Origin: a virus
DNA length: 35,585 nt
Direction: 5' to 3' (one strand)
Virus record (IMG/VR): IMGVR_UViG_3300018428_000082
Span: 1-35,585 of that record
The position numbers and the translations under genes were made by a program. Positions 29,054 through 35,585 of the stretch are shown piece after piece. Every line of letters begins with the position of its first letter. Within the stretch, counting starts at the first letter, position 1. The notes beneath the pieces were generated by a model, which saw only the letters and a list, made by a program, of their open reading frames with translations, was not told where the DNA came from and ran no database searches.

Positions 29054-30176
29054 GATACTTATCTATTATCCTTTTGGCTGTGCCGTTCATTAGTTCTTGT
29101 TTAGTAAATTGACTATAACTTAACATTGCTAACCAACTTGCAATGTTACCATAATACAAATCATTTATATCGCTTAAATTACGTTTTGTAACAGGATTAG
29201 TAATATGCCTGTCTAAAGTAATTGCAGGCACTCCTGCCCATATTGATTCTGTAGCAGCATTTGAATTAATACTTACAACACAATAGTAATCTTCATTTAA
29301 TAATTCTTGAAACAAATTACTTCTTTCTTTTTTAGGTGCTTTTTCTCTAAATCGTATTTCTTTATCAGTATATTTTCTTAATTCTTTTTCTACATCATAT
29401 TTCCATGTTTTAAGATCTACATGAAAAACACTTGCAGCAAAAGGCCCTGGTTCAATTACATATATTATACTACCGTCTTTTCTCCAAGGCACAGGATAAA
29501 CAGGAAAACTGTTTAATCTAGACATAGGTGCTTCAAAAAATTCTCCATAGTGTAAATGGTTTCTTACAAGTCTGTGATAAGTTTTTCTTGGTTCAAGAAA
29601 GTTTGTATATCCACTATCAATAAACCACATAGGATAATTATTATCTATTTTTGTAACAAGTAATTCTTCATTACCAACTGTATTTCTAATTAAACAATCT
29701 GCTTTATAATCATTGAACTCGTGCCTACGCATCATTTGGGCATTTTTATCTAATTTAAATCCTGTGCTTTTTACAAAGTTTTGAAATTTACTTTCTTTGT
29801 ATAATTTAATTACATTTTCTTTGCCTAATGTATTAAGAAATAACTCTAAGTTTTTATGAATTGTATTAAAATCACTATCTCTTTTTTCCTTGAGATAAAT
29901 TCTACATGCAGCGTAGTAATTTTCTACATCCCGTAAAACTGTTTTCCTTATTTTATCAAAAAACTTACGTTTATCATCATCATCAAGATCATTTTTAGGA
30001 TGAACATAAGCATCTTTTCTCTTTTTCTTTTTCTTTGCTTCTTTTGCTAACCAGTCTTCTTGATATTTTTCTGTATGTTCTAAATCTAATTTTACATTAT
30101 TCTTAACTGGCGGATAATGATCAATTAGGCTAAAAAGGAAATGTGCAATTTCTTTATCATTTAAAAGTAATTTCAT
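29046..30176 (-). CDS. GT-B-like capsule-synthesis-type protein, array member 3 (376 aa)
   Basis: The longest member. An extra N-terminal helical, lysine-rich region (about 1-150, including KEAKKKKKRKD) precedes the shared core with FIDSGYTNF, KTYHRLVRNHLHYGE, VVSINSNAATESIWAGVPAI and the ending LSYSQFTKQELMNGTAKRI. The core blocks align block by block with the proteins encoded at 30173 and 31628. The extension may bind another protein or a polyanion. The start is ATG in an overlap with the upstream gene's end (ATGA). Confidence 0.62.
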   Translation of the reverse strand: MKLLLNDKEIAHFLFSLIDHYPPVKNNVKLDLEHTEKYQEDWLAKEAKKKKKRKDAYVHPKNDLDDDDKRKFFDKIRKTVLRDVENYYAACRIYLKEKRDSDFNTIHKNLELFLNTLGKENVIKLYKESKFQNFVKSTGFKLDKNAQMMRRHEFNDYKADCLIRNTVGNEELLVTKIDNNYPMWFIDSGYTNFLEPRKTYHRLVRNHLHYGEFFEAPMSRLNSFPVYPVPWRKDGSIIYVIEPGPFAASVFHVDLKTWKYDVEKELRKYTDKEIRFREKAPKKERSNLFQELLNEDYYCVVSINSNAATESIWAGVPAITLDRHITNPVTKRNLSDINDLYYGNIASWLAMLSYSQFTKQELMNGTAKRIIDKYHV

Positions 30177-30949
30177 GAATATTTTTCCGTAAGTTCATAT
30201 GCAGTGCCATTTTCAATCTCTTCTAAAGTAAATTGTCCATATGCTAAACTTCTGCATTGTTTTTCTATTAATTTTTGTTTTGGTTTGTAAGGATTGTCTA
30301 ACGATGATAGATCAAAAGATGCAAGAGGTCCAGCAGCACACGGAACTGAAACAAATGCTGGAATACCATGGACTATAGATTCCATAGCCGCCATACTATT
30401 CATTGTAACTGTAGCATATGTGCCTGAATCTAAAGCATCGTATATTGTGTATTCTTTTACTCTTGCTGTTCTAGATCCTTTAATTCTTACTTCCACAGGA
30501 AGGTTACTATATTTCTTAATATTTTCTTCAGTTTCTTTTACCCATGTATCGTAATTTATTCCATAATATTTACATGCCTTAGGATTCGGCATTACTAATA
30601 ATATTTTTTTATTGTAATCTTTCCACCCTGACCATTTAAGCCTAGGATCCATTTGAATAAGTTTTTCCCATCTATCACTTGGAACTTCTCTAATTTTAGA
30701 ATGTTGATTTTCGTTTTTAACTACTCTATGATAAATTTTTTTCCCACTTGGATTACCAGGACTAACGAAATTACCTAAGTAACCTGTATCTATATAATAA
30801 AAGTCTCTGCCTGTTTTAACACATTCGTTTACATAATCTTTTTTGATTACACCTCTTACTACTAAAGGTTTAGAGGTATCTTTAGGATCAGTCGTTAATT
30901 TTCCTCCCGAACCATCAACTAAAGATTGTTCTAGGCTTCTATCTTTCAT
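30173..30949 (-). CDS. GT-B-like capsule-synthesis-type protein, array member 4 (258 aa)
   Basis: Shares with its neighbours the block order LVVRGVIKK, FYYIDTGYLGNF, KIYHRVVKNENQH, VTMNSMAAMESIVHGIPAFV and the ending LAYGQFTLEEIENGTAYEL. The pattern of a conserved Ser/Asn and Glu before GIPAF fits the nucleotide-sugar-binding lobe of GT-B enzymes; it is one of the closest pair with 31628-32425. The N-terminal domain is short, so it may be a minimal form. It is coupled to the GT upstream by an 11-base overlap. Confidence 0.62.
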   Translation of the reverse strand: MKDRSLEQSLVDGSGGKLTTDPKDTSKPLVVRGVIKKDYVNECVKTGRDFYYIDTGYLGNFVSPGNPSGKKIYHRVVKNENQHSKIREVPSDRWEKLIQMDPRLKWSGWKDYNKKILLVMPNPKACKYYGINYDTWVKETEENIKKYSNLPVEVRIKGSRTARVKEYTIYDALDSGTYATVTMNSMAAMESIVHGIPAFVSVPCAAGPLASFDLSSLDNPYKPKQKLIEKQCRSLAYGQFTLEEIENGTAYELTEKYS

Positions 30950-31631
30950 AGTCGGTGCTCATCATATGAAATAATTCTTTTTTCCATAAGTCATGATATT
31001 CACAATGTCTATAATTTTCAAACCAAGGGCCGCCTTCTGTGTAGTGAATTGCTTTAGGCTTGCCGTCGGCTGGTTCAGTATACCAACCTGCTAACCAATT
31101 CCATTCATGGCTAAGTTCACCTATTTCTTCATCTTTTAACCAACTAAATCTATGTAAATATTTTCCTGTTGTATTTGGATCATTTACTAAATCACTTGTT
31201 AATGCTTGATTACTAGGGTGACTGCAATTAAATAACATAACACTTGACCAATTCTTTCTTGGATAAACAGTTTGTGTTTGCCCATCCATTTTAACACCTT
31301 CTTTAGGTGTATAGTCGTGTTTAGCACACATAACAGCATATTTGTCATCTGCTTGATCAAAAAGTTCTTTTATATCATTTAAAAATATTATATCACAATC
31401 ACAAAAAACTGCCCATCCGTTAAAATTACATAGTTCTGGAATAAGAAACCTGCTAAATGTAAACTCAGTTGATCCTAGTTTATCTTCTTCTCTTTTATAC
31501 CAACCTTGATCGATTAGTTCTTTTAGTTTTAAAGGTTTTACTTCTACATCCTTGTTTCTTGAGACGATGCTGTGTTTACACACTTGCCATGCAACATCTT
31601 CTCTAGTATCGTATCCTACAAATACTTTCAT
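30939..31631 (-). CDS. Glycosyltransferase-like protein, GT-A/GT8 type (230 aa)
   Basis: MKVFVGYDTREDVAWQV, STEFTFSRFLIPEL, GWAVFCDCDIIF (DxD at 78-80), YPRKNWSSVMLFNC, LHRFSWL and IHYTEGGPWFENY form the block order of a glycosyltransferase group I know from marine bacteria and phages. The DCD motif would bind metal and nucleotide sugar. It sits between two GT-B-like genes with overlapping ends, in a single operon. Donor and acceptor are unknown. Confidence 0.75.
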   Translation of the reverse strand: MKVFVGYDTREDVAWQVCKHSIVSRNKDVEVKPLKLKELIDQGWYKREEDKLGSTEFTFSRFLIPELCNFNGWAVFCDCDIIFLNDIKELFDQADDKYAVMCAKHDYTPKEGVKMDGQTQTVYPRKNWSSVMLFNCSHPSNQALTSDLVNDPNTTGKYLHRFSWLKDEEIGELSHEWNWLAGWYTEPADGKPKAIHYTEGGPWFENYRHCEYHDLWKKELFHMMSTDYER

Positions 31632-32425
31632 TGTTCCTCCAACATCCTTTTGGCTTTGCCTGTTTTTAGTTCGCTAATATGATATTGTCCATACGCTAAA
31701 TGACAACCCCACGCATATAATTTATCTTTATCTGCATAGTAAGGATTTTCTATTTCACTTAAATCTTTTTGTGCAACTGGGTGTGCAGCGTTTGCCGGCG
31801 CAAGTGTAAAAACAGGAATACCTTCAAATATACTTTCAACAGCAGCATTTGAGTTGTAAGTAACCAGTGCAAAAACATCATTGTGTAATGCAGTTGTTAA
31901 TGGATGATCAAATCTCATCTGTCTTAACTTGTCTCTACGTCTTACTTCTATTGGTCTATCTGTGTATTTTTTAATTGTTGCAGTAGTTTCTTCAATCCAA
32001 CTTTCTAAATCAATACCGTAAAATTTGCAGGGTTTTTCATCTGGCGCTGCAATTAAAATTTTCCGCCCATTTTTTTTCCAAGGTTTAAATTGTTTTTTGA
32101 AAGCACTAAATCTATCTCCAGGCCGTTTTATAATTTCGTTGTGTTGTAAATCATTTTTTACAATACGGTGCCAATATTTCCAGCCATTTGGATTACTAGA
32201 AGTTTGTTCGTTTCCAAAGTATCCTGTATCCATGTAGTAAAAGTCTCTTTGGTCTTCCCAACATTTATATATTATTTTCTTTTTTAAAATACCACGTAAT
32301 ACAATTGGATCTTCACTTTGGTCATATACAAATTTATTACTGTCAACAGTATCTGTGCCACACCCTCTAGCAAATTCATTTATATAAGGATCTTGATTTC
32401 CTTTACTTAAAAAAATCCAATTCAT
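31628..32425 (-). CDS. GT-B-like capsule-synthesis-type protein, array member 5 (265 aa)
   Basis: The frame extends up to a TTG at 32452, but the ATG at 32425 (MNWIFLSKG...) makes an ATGA junction with the upstream gene and is preferred. Core blocks IVLRGILKKK, FYYMDTGYFGN, KYWHRIVKNDLQH, VTYNSNAAVESIFEGIPVF and LAYGQYHISELKTGKAKRM match array members 3 and 4. These resemble the substrate lobe of capsule-type GT-B enzymes, with no membrane segment. Confidence 0.62.
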   Translation of the reverse strand: MNWIFLSKGNQDPYINEFARGCGTDTVDSNKFVYDQSEDPIVLRGILKKKIIYKCWEDQRDFYYMDTGYFGNEQTSSNPNGWKYWHRIVKNDLQHNEIIKRPGDRFSAFKKQFKPWKKNGRKILIAAPDEKPCKFYGIDLESWIEETTATIKKYTDRPIEVRRRDKLRQMRFDHPLTTALHNDVFALVTYNSNAAVESIFEGIPVFTLAPANAAHPVAQKDLSEIENPYYADKDKLYAWGCHLAYGQYHISELKTGKAKRMLEEQ

Positions 32426-33183
32426 TTTCTTTCTATATCTTCTTCTATACAATCTTTACCATATTGTATTTCAATTAATTTTAAAGGTTCTTTATGTTCG
32501 TTAGCAAGTTGGTGCCACATGCCAACAGGAATATGTAAACTTTGGTGCTTAGTGTATACACCGTGTAATTCTTGATCACTACTTGCATTTATAGTATAAA
32601 CTGTAGCAATTCCTGTATCCACAAACCAATGTTCGCTTCGTTCTTGATGCCTTTGCATTGATAAAGTTTTACCAGGCTCTACTGTAAGTTCCTTCACTTT
32701 AACTTCCTTTCCTGATTCGTGAAGAACACGATAATAACCCCATACACGTTCTGTTTTAGGTGCTTTCCATTCTTCTAATATCCAACTACTCGAATTTTTT
32801 TTGTTTTCACCACCTTGTCCAAACACAAATCTTAAACGAGGATGGAACATTTCCATTTCAGGAATATTATCTTTAGTTCTATCGCCGCCGTTGGCAAACA
32901 CGTATTCTTCGTTTGGCCATTTTTTTATTGCTTGTTTAATTAGATCGCAAGCAGTATCATCGTTGTCATCAAACAGCATTACTTCGTCAACACATTCTAA
33001 TTCTTGTAGAATTGTCTTACGTTCTTCCTGATTCATAAAGGATCTACCTTTTTTTCTTTGCATCCAAGTATCGCTGTTTACACCAACTATTAAATAGTCT
33101 CCAATACTTGCTGCCGCTTTAAGGTAGTCTATGTGTCCTGAATGTAACGGATCAAACCCGCCTGAAACAATTACTATTTGCAT
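32422..33183 (-). CDS. Fusion: HldE-C-like nucleotidyltransferase plus phosphomannose-isomerase-type cupin (253 aa)
   Basis: Residues 1-135 form a cytidylyltransferase-like domain: VSGGFDPLHSGHIDYL holds the HxGH motif (14-17), as in heptose-1-phosphate adenylyltransferase (HldE C-domain/RfaE2). Residues 143-253 form a type II mannose-6-phosphate-isomerase-like cupin: MQRHQERSEHWFV and IPVGMWHQLANEHKEPLKLIEIQYG, as in the C-terminus of ManC. The order joins sugar activation with a cupin seen in sugar metabolism. It leads the glycan operon and has a late promoter motif 5 bases before its ATG. Confidence 0.75.
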   Translation of the reverse strand: MQIVIVSGGFDPLHSGHIDYLKAAASIGDYLIVGVNSDTWMQRKKGRSFMNQEERKTILQELECVDEVMLFDDNDDTACDLIKQAIKKWPNEEYVFANGGDRTKDNIPEMEMFHPRLRFVFGQGGENKKNSSSWILEEWKAPKTERVWGYYRVLHESGKEVKVKELTVEPGKTLSMQRHQERSEHWFVDTGIATVYTINASSDQELHGVYTKHQSLHIPVGMWHQLANEHKEPLKLIEIQYGKDCIEEDIERK

Positions 33184-33188
33184 GAATA

Positions 33189-33195
33189 TATTTAT
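33189..33195 (-). promoter_or_regulatory. T4-type late promoter motif (ATAAATA)
   Basis: ACATAAATATATTC ends directly at the ATG at 33183, with 5 bases between the motif and the start codon, so a leaderless transcript is predicted for the glycan operon. It lies in the 57-base divergent gap that also serves the + strand trio. Confidence 0.5.
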
Positions 33196-33211
33196 GTGCT
33201 ATGTTAATTGG

Positions 33212-33218
33212 CTAAATA
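33212..33218 (+). promoter_or_regulatory. Possible late-type promoter motif (CTAAATA)
   Basis: GGCTAAATATAG on the + strand lies 22 bases before the ATG at 33241, leaving room for a leader with AAAAGGAAAC as ribosome site. One base poorer than the ATAAATA motifs elsewhere in this window. Confidence 0.35.
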
Positions 33219-33240
33219 TAGAAGTGAAAAAGGAAACAAA

Positions 33241-33675
33241 ATGAAAATTCTTATATGCGGTTTACCCGGAAGTGGGAAAACCACTCTTGCAGAACCTTTC
33301 TCAAAACTAATCAATGCTGTTTGGATAAATGCAGATGCTGTTAGAAAAGAATACGATGACTGGGATTTTTCACCCGAAGGTCGTATAAGACAAGCACAGC
33401 GTATGCGTTATCTTGCCGACGGTATTGTTAAAGCAGGAAAGATCTGTGTCGCAGACTTTGTCGCTCCTACACCACAAGCACGTGATGAATTTGGTGCTGA
33501 TTATGTGGTATGGATGGACACTATCAAAGAAGGTCGCTTTGAAGATACAAATAAAATGTTTGTTCCGTTAGCACCTGGACAATACGATTACCATGTAGCA
33601 CAATGGTTTGATGATACGCATCATCAATTAATGCAAGTAGTTTCAAAGTATTTGACAGATGGTAGCAAGGACTAG
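33241..33675 (+). CDS. Adenylylsulfate-kinase-like P-loop kinase (144 aa)
   Basis: ATG at 33241 follows an AAAAGGAAAC site; an upstream in-frame TTG (33208) is rejected. GLPGSGKT (7-14) is Walker A, and WINADAVRKEYDDWDFSPEGRIRQ and CVADFVAPTPQAR follow in the order of CysC (APS kinase), though the protein is shorter than typical CysC (about 200). Family function: phosphorylation of adenylylsulfate to PAPS. Neighbour DUF2061 genes accompany cysC in bacteria, which supports this. A different small-molecule kinase remains possible. Confidence 0.65.
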   Translation: MKILICGLPGSGKTTLAEPFSKLINAVWINADAVRKEYDDWDFSPEGRIRQAQRMRYLADGIVKAGKICVADFVAPTPQARDEFGADYVVWMDTIKEGRFEDTNKMFVPLAPGQYDYHVAQWFDDTHHQLMQVVSKYLTDGSKD

Positions 33676-33868
33676 GCATTTAGCCAAGGCGGTAACTTGG
33701 CGTATAATTGCTAGTATTGTTACAGCACTTATTGCTTATGCTTTTGGATTGCCGCCAAAAGCAGTAGGTTTAGTTTTCGTTGCAGACCTTGTAATTAAAT
33801 TTGTTCTATATTATATACATGAACGAGTTTGGTATAAACATATAAAATTTGGAGTTAAAGATGTTTGA
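33659..33868 (+). CDS. DUF2061-family small membrane protein (69 aa)
   Basis: RHLAKAVTWRIIASIVTALIAYAFG and the following GLVFVADLVIKFVLYYIHERVWYK make two membrane helices with the conserved TWR and YYxHERxW pattern of DUF2061. The gene overlaps the kinase end by 17 bases and the nucleotidyltransferase start by 8, so all three are coupled. Its biochemical role is unknown; links with sulfate activation are known only from gene neighbourhoods. Confidence 0.8.
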   Translation: MVARTRHLAKAVTWRIIASIVTALIAYAFGLPPKAVGLVFVADLVIKFVLYYIHERVWYKHIKFGVKDV

Positions 33869-34271
33869 TTATAAAAAGCCAACAACACAGATGTTAGGAC
33901 GTTGGCAGCCGTGGCACGATGGACACACGGCATTGTTTAAAAAGGCACTACTAGAAACAGGCCAAGTATGCATTCAAATTAGAGATGTAGGAGGTATTGT
34001 TGGTCAAGATGCAGGAGCAGGCAGAACAACAACACAAGATGATAATCCTTTTGATTTAGAACAAGTAAAAATTAATATTATTGATGCATTATCTAAAGAA
34101 GGATTCAAATACAACTACGAATACATTATTATGCTTGTGCCTAATATAGTTGATATTAGTTATGGTAGAGGAGTTGGTTATACTTTCACTCAACACGATC
34201 TAGGAGAGGACATTCATAATATTAGTGCTACTAAGATACGTGAAAAATTGAGAGAAGAAGGAAAAATTTAA
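33861..34271 (+). CDS. Nucleotidylyltransferase-like protein (136 aa)
   Basis: The true start is the ATG at 33861, with GGAG eight bases upstream (an in-frame TTG at 33849 precedes it). LGRWQPWHDGHTALF contains an HxGH motif (HDGH), and HNISATKIREKLREEGK matches the ISxTxxR block of cytidylyl- or adenylyltransferases and, in form, ATP sulfurylase ends. Beside an APS-kinase-like gene, adenylylation of sulfate is one hypothesis; a cytidylyltransferase for sugar precursors is the alternative. The stop overlaps that of the convergent gene. Confidence 0.65.
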   Translation: MFDYKKPTTQMLGRWQPWHDGHTALFKKALLETGQVCIQIRDVGGIVGQDAGAGRTTTQDDNPFDLEQVKINIIDALSKEGFKYNYEYIIMLVPNIVDISYGRGVGYTFTQHDLGEDIHNISATKIREKLREEGKI

Positions 34272-34726
34272 AGAGTTGCGTCATCTAAACCGGCAGTTCT
34301 AAGTTTTACAATATTAGAAATTTGCCATTGTTTGATGTCAAGTCCTTTAATTATACCAAGCCATTTATTACGTAGTAAAGCAAATTCGTTGATAATTTTT
34401 TCAAAGTCAACAACATCTGCTTCACCGTCTACGAACTTCTCAGCATCTCTAGAACTTAATGAACGTTGATAATTTTCAACATATTTTCTAAAGTGAGTGG
34501 CTCGTAGACGGCGTAGTTCTATGTTTAGATATTCTAGAATGGCTTCAATTTCTTGAAGTTGACTAAATCTAGTTTCTACAACTGCTGGCATAGTCGCTGA
34601 AGCAACTTCTATTCTGCCTTTGATATTAGTTTCAGTTTTGGCTTGCACAAGTTCAGTGTTATAATAGTCTATAGCATCAGGAATTGCACTTATGTCTTTT
34701 GAAACTTTATCATACCAATTAGTCAT
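34268..34726 (-). CDS. UvsY-like recombination mediator candidate (152 aa)
   Basis: An all-helical, charged protein in the operon just after UvsX, a position occupied in related marine phages by a protein with the block VVETRFSQLQEIEAILEYLNIELRRLR (in part). The C-terminal half, with an acidic middle and a final basic helix ending VKLRTAGLDD, loosely parallels T4 UvsY (137 residues), which loads UvsX onto ssDNA covered by gp32. Sequence identity to T4 UvsY is not obvious, so the assignment rests mostly on context. Starts in TAATG with the upstream gene. Confidence 0.45.
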   Translation of the reverse strand: MTNWYDKVSKDISAIPDAIDYYNTELVQAKTETNIKGRIEVASATMPAVVETRFSQLQEIEAILEYLNIELRRLRATHFRKYVENYQRSLSSRDAEKFVDGEADVVDFEKIINEFALLRNKWLGIIKGLDIKQWQISNIVKLRTAGLDDATL

Positions 34727-34953
34727 TAATTATCCCATTCATCATCAGTATCACTATCCACCTGCTCATCTAAAGCATATTCTACAGCACCATCTAAGTA
34801 TGTGTCAATACCAAATAAACCTTCGATAGTGCTTTCGCTTACGCCATAGTCGAGTAGTGTGTTGATATACTCTTGAGCGACATTTTCTTTTTCTTTTTCT
34901 GGAAGATGCTCGCTCATCAAATTCCAAATGTCTGCAAGTAGATCTTGATTCAT
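34726..34953 (-). CDS. Small acidic protein between UvsX and the UvsY candidate (75 aa)
   Basis: 75 residues, predicted helical from 3 to 60, ending in an acidic tail (DEQVDSDTDDEWDN). I recall similar acidic proteins after uvsX in marine T4-like phages, without known function. The tail resembles those that contact ssDNA-binding proteins or mimic DNA, but this is inference. Coupled to the downstream gene by TAATG, 7 bases after the UvsX stop. Confidence 0.6.
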   Translation of the reverse strand: MNQDLLADIWNLMSEHLPEKEKENVAQEYINTLLDYGVSESTIEGLFGIDTYLDGAVEYALDEQVDSDTDDEWDN

Positions 34954-34960
34954 AGTGTTT

Positions 34961-35585
34961 TTATTCTCCGTTGACGGTTTCTAATTCCTCAACAGTTTCC
35001 TCTACATCAGCAATAGCAGGCTTATTAACAATGTCATTAATTATCATGTCTAACTTATCACCAGTCCATGCTTTTCTATATTCAAGATGTGCTTCACCGT
35101 TAAGGTCAGTGTATTTAAGCCTATTACCTTCTTTTTTAAGTAATCCTTTTGCTTCAAACAAGTCAACTAATCCACTGTAGGGATCCATTCCTGTTTCATA
35201 AGGAATTTTTACCTGCACTGCTTCAAACGGTTTAGCATAACGTGTTTTCATAACCTTACATGCTGCACGAATACCTCTGACGTCAGATACTTTGTTTCCA
35301 TCTTCATCTTCTTTTAGTTTAAGTTTTCTCATAGCAACAACAATACTACTTGCATAGATAAATCCTTGTCCGCCTGATATTTTATCATCTGGATCAAACA
35401 TATCTTGCGAAGCATATGTATGGTTAGTTGCTACTAGTCCTACATTATAACTACCAATCATGTTAACTGTGTTACGAACAAGTGAAGTCAATGCCTTAGG
35501 CTTACGACCCATATCACCTTTCATATCACCTTTGTTAAACTGATCAACATCTGTAGGTGTTAGCAACATACCTAAACTATCAATA
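34961..35585 (-). CDS. uvsX: UvsX recombinase (RecA family), C-terminal part; 5' end outside window
   Basis: The frame runs to the right edge. At the edge it reads IDSLGML, the Walker B region of UvsX/RecA proteins; the Walker A part lies outside. Then come GRKPKALTSLVRNTVNMIG, VGLVATNHTYAS, the L2-like region around DPDDKISGGQGFIYASS, and the acidic C-terminus typical of UvsX. It catalyses strand exchange in recombination-dependent replication with UvsY and UvsW. About 208 residues are visible of a protein usually near 390 (T4). Confidence 0.92.
   Translation of the reverse strand, partial: IDSLGMLLTPTDVDQFNKGDMKGDMGRKPKALTSLVRNTVNMIGSYNVGLVATNHTYASQDMFDPDDKISGGQGFIYASSIVVAMRKLKLKEDEDGNKVSDVRGIRAACKVMKTRYAKPFEAVQVKIPYETGMDPYSGLVDLFEAKGLLKKEGNRLKYTDLNGEAHLEYRKAWTGDKLDMIINDIVNKPAIADVEETVEELETVNGE

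Overview
The window is a low-GC segment of a T4-like (Tevenvirinae-type) marine myovirus, most like the phages of cyanobacteria, Pelagibacter or other small-genome marine bacteria. The evidence is the set of T4-family replication and recombination genes: UvsX (cut by the right edge), a UvsY-like mediator candidate, UvsW helicase, gp41 helicase, gp61 primase and a gp62-like clamp-loader candidate. ATGA and TAATG gene overlaps are pervasive, T4-type late promoter motifs (ATAAATA) precede several genes, there is a phage tRNA, and many accessory (auxiliary) genes are present. No integrase, transposase, IS element or CRISPR array was seen. The host cannot be fixed from the sequence alone.

Layout: 1-1786 carries small + strand genes (a cut gene end, four unknowns, a lipoprotein and a basic peptide) with visibly higher GC than the rest, and a tandem hairpin array at 980-1053. 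A large inverted repeat at 1858-1920 separates these from the - strand genes that fill nearly all of the rest. 1935-4651 holds small exported proteins, tRNA-Arg, a GNAT, a nucleotidyltransferase and a dioxygenase. 4638-11342 is the gp41...gp61 interval, which contains a halogenase / SGNH hydrolase / carbamoyltransferase / DUF2061 cassette. 11355-12254 is a candidate structural protein. 12287-16979 holds small phage genes, two dioxygenases, a miniature DnaE-like palm protein, a zinc-finger protein, the gp62 candidate and a methyltransferase. 17028-22797 is a sugar and modification operon (cupin, sulfotransferase, UDP-sugar dehydrogenase, methyltransferase, asparagine synthase, dioxygenase, glycosyltransferase, GalE). 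22837-25953 is the UvsW region. 25985-33183 is a glycan array with five divergent GT-B-like paralogues, two GT-A-like transferases and a heptose-type nucleotidyltransferase/cupin fusion. 33241-34271 (+) is an APS-kinase-like / DUF2061 / nucleotidyltransferase trio. 34268-35585 is the UvsY candidate, a small acidic protein and UvsX.

How it may work together (inference): beside the replisome genes, the phage carries what looks like a glycan-building and glycan-decorating programme: nucleotide-sugar supply (GalE, UDP-sugar dehydrogenase, HldE-C-like/PMI fusion), polymer or side-chain transferases, and tailoring by sulfation (kinase plus sulfotransferase), methylation, carbamoylation, hydroxylation and perhaps halogenation. 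Remodelling the host surface or decorating the virion are both possible. Promoters of both the sigma-70 and T4-late type are placed so close to several ATGs that the mRNAs are predicted to be leaderless. The most unusual single gene is the 192-residue DnaE-palm-like protein at 13461-14039.
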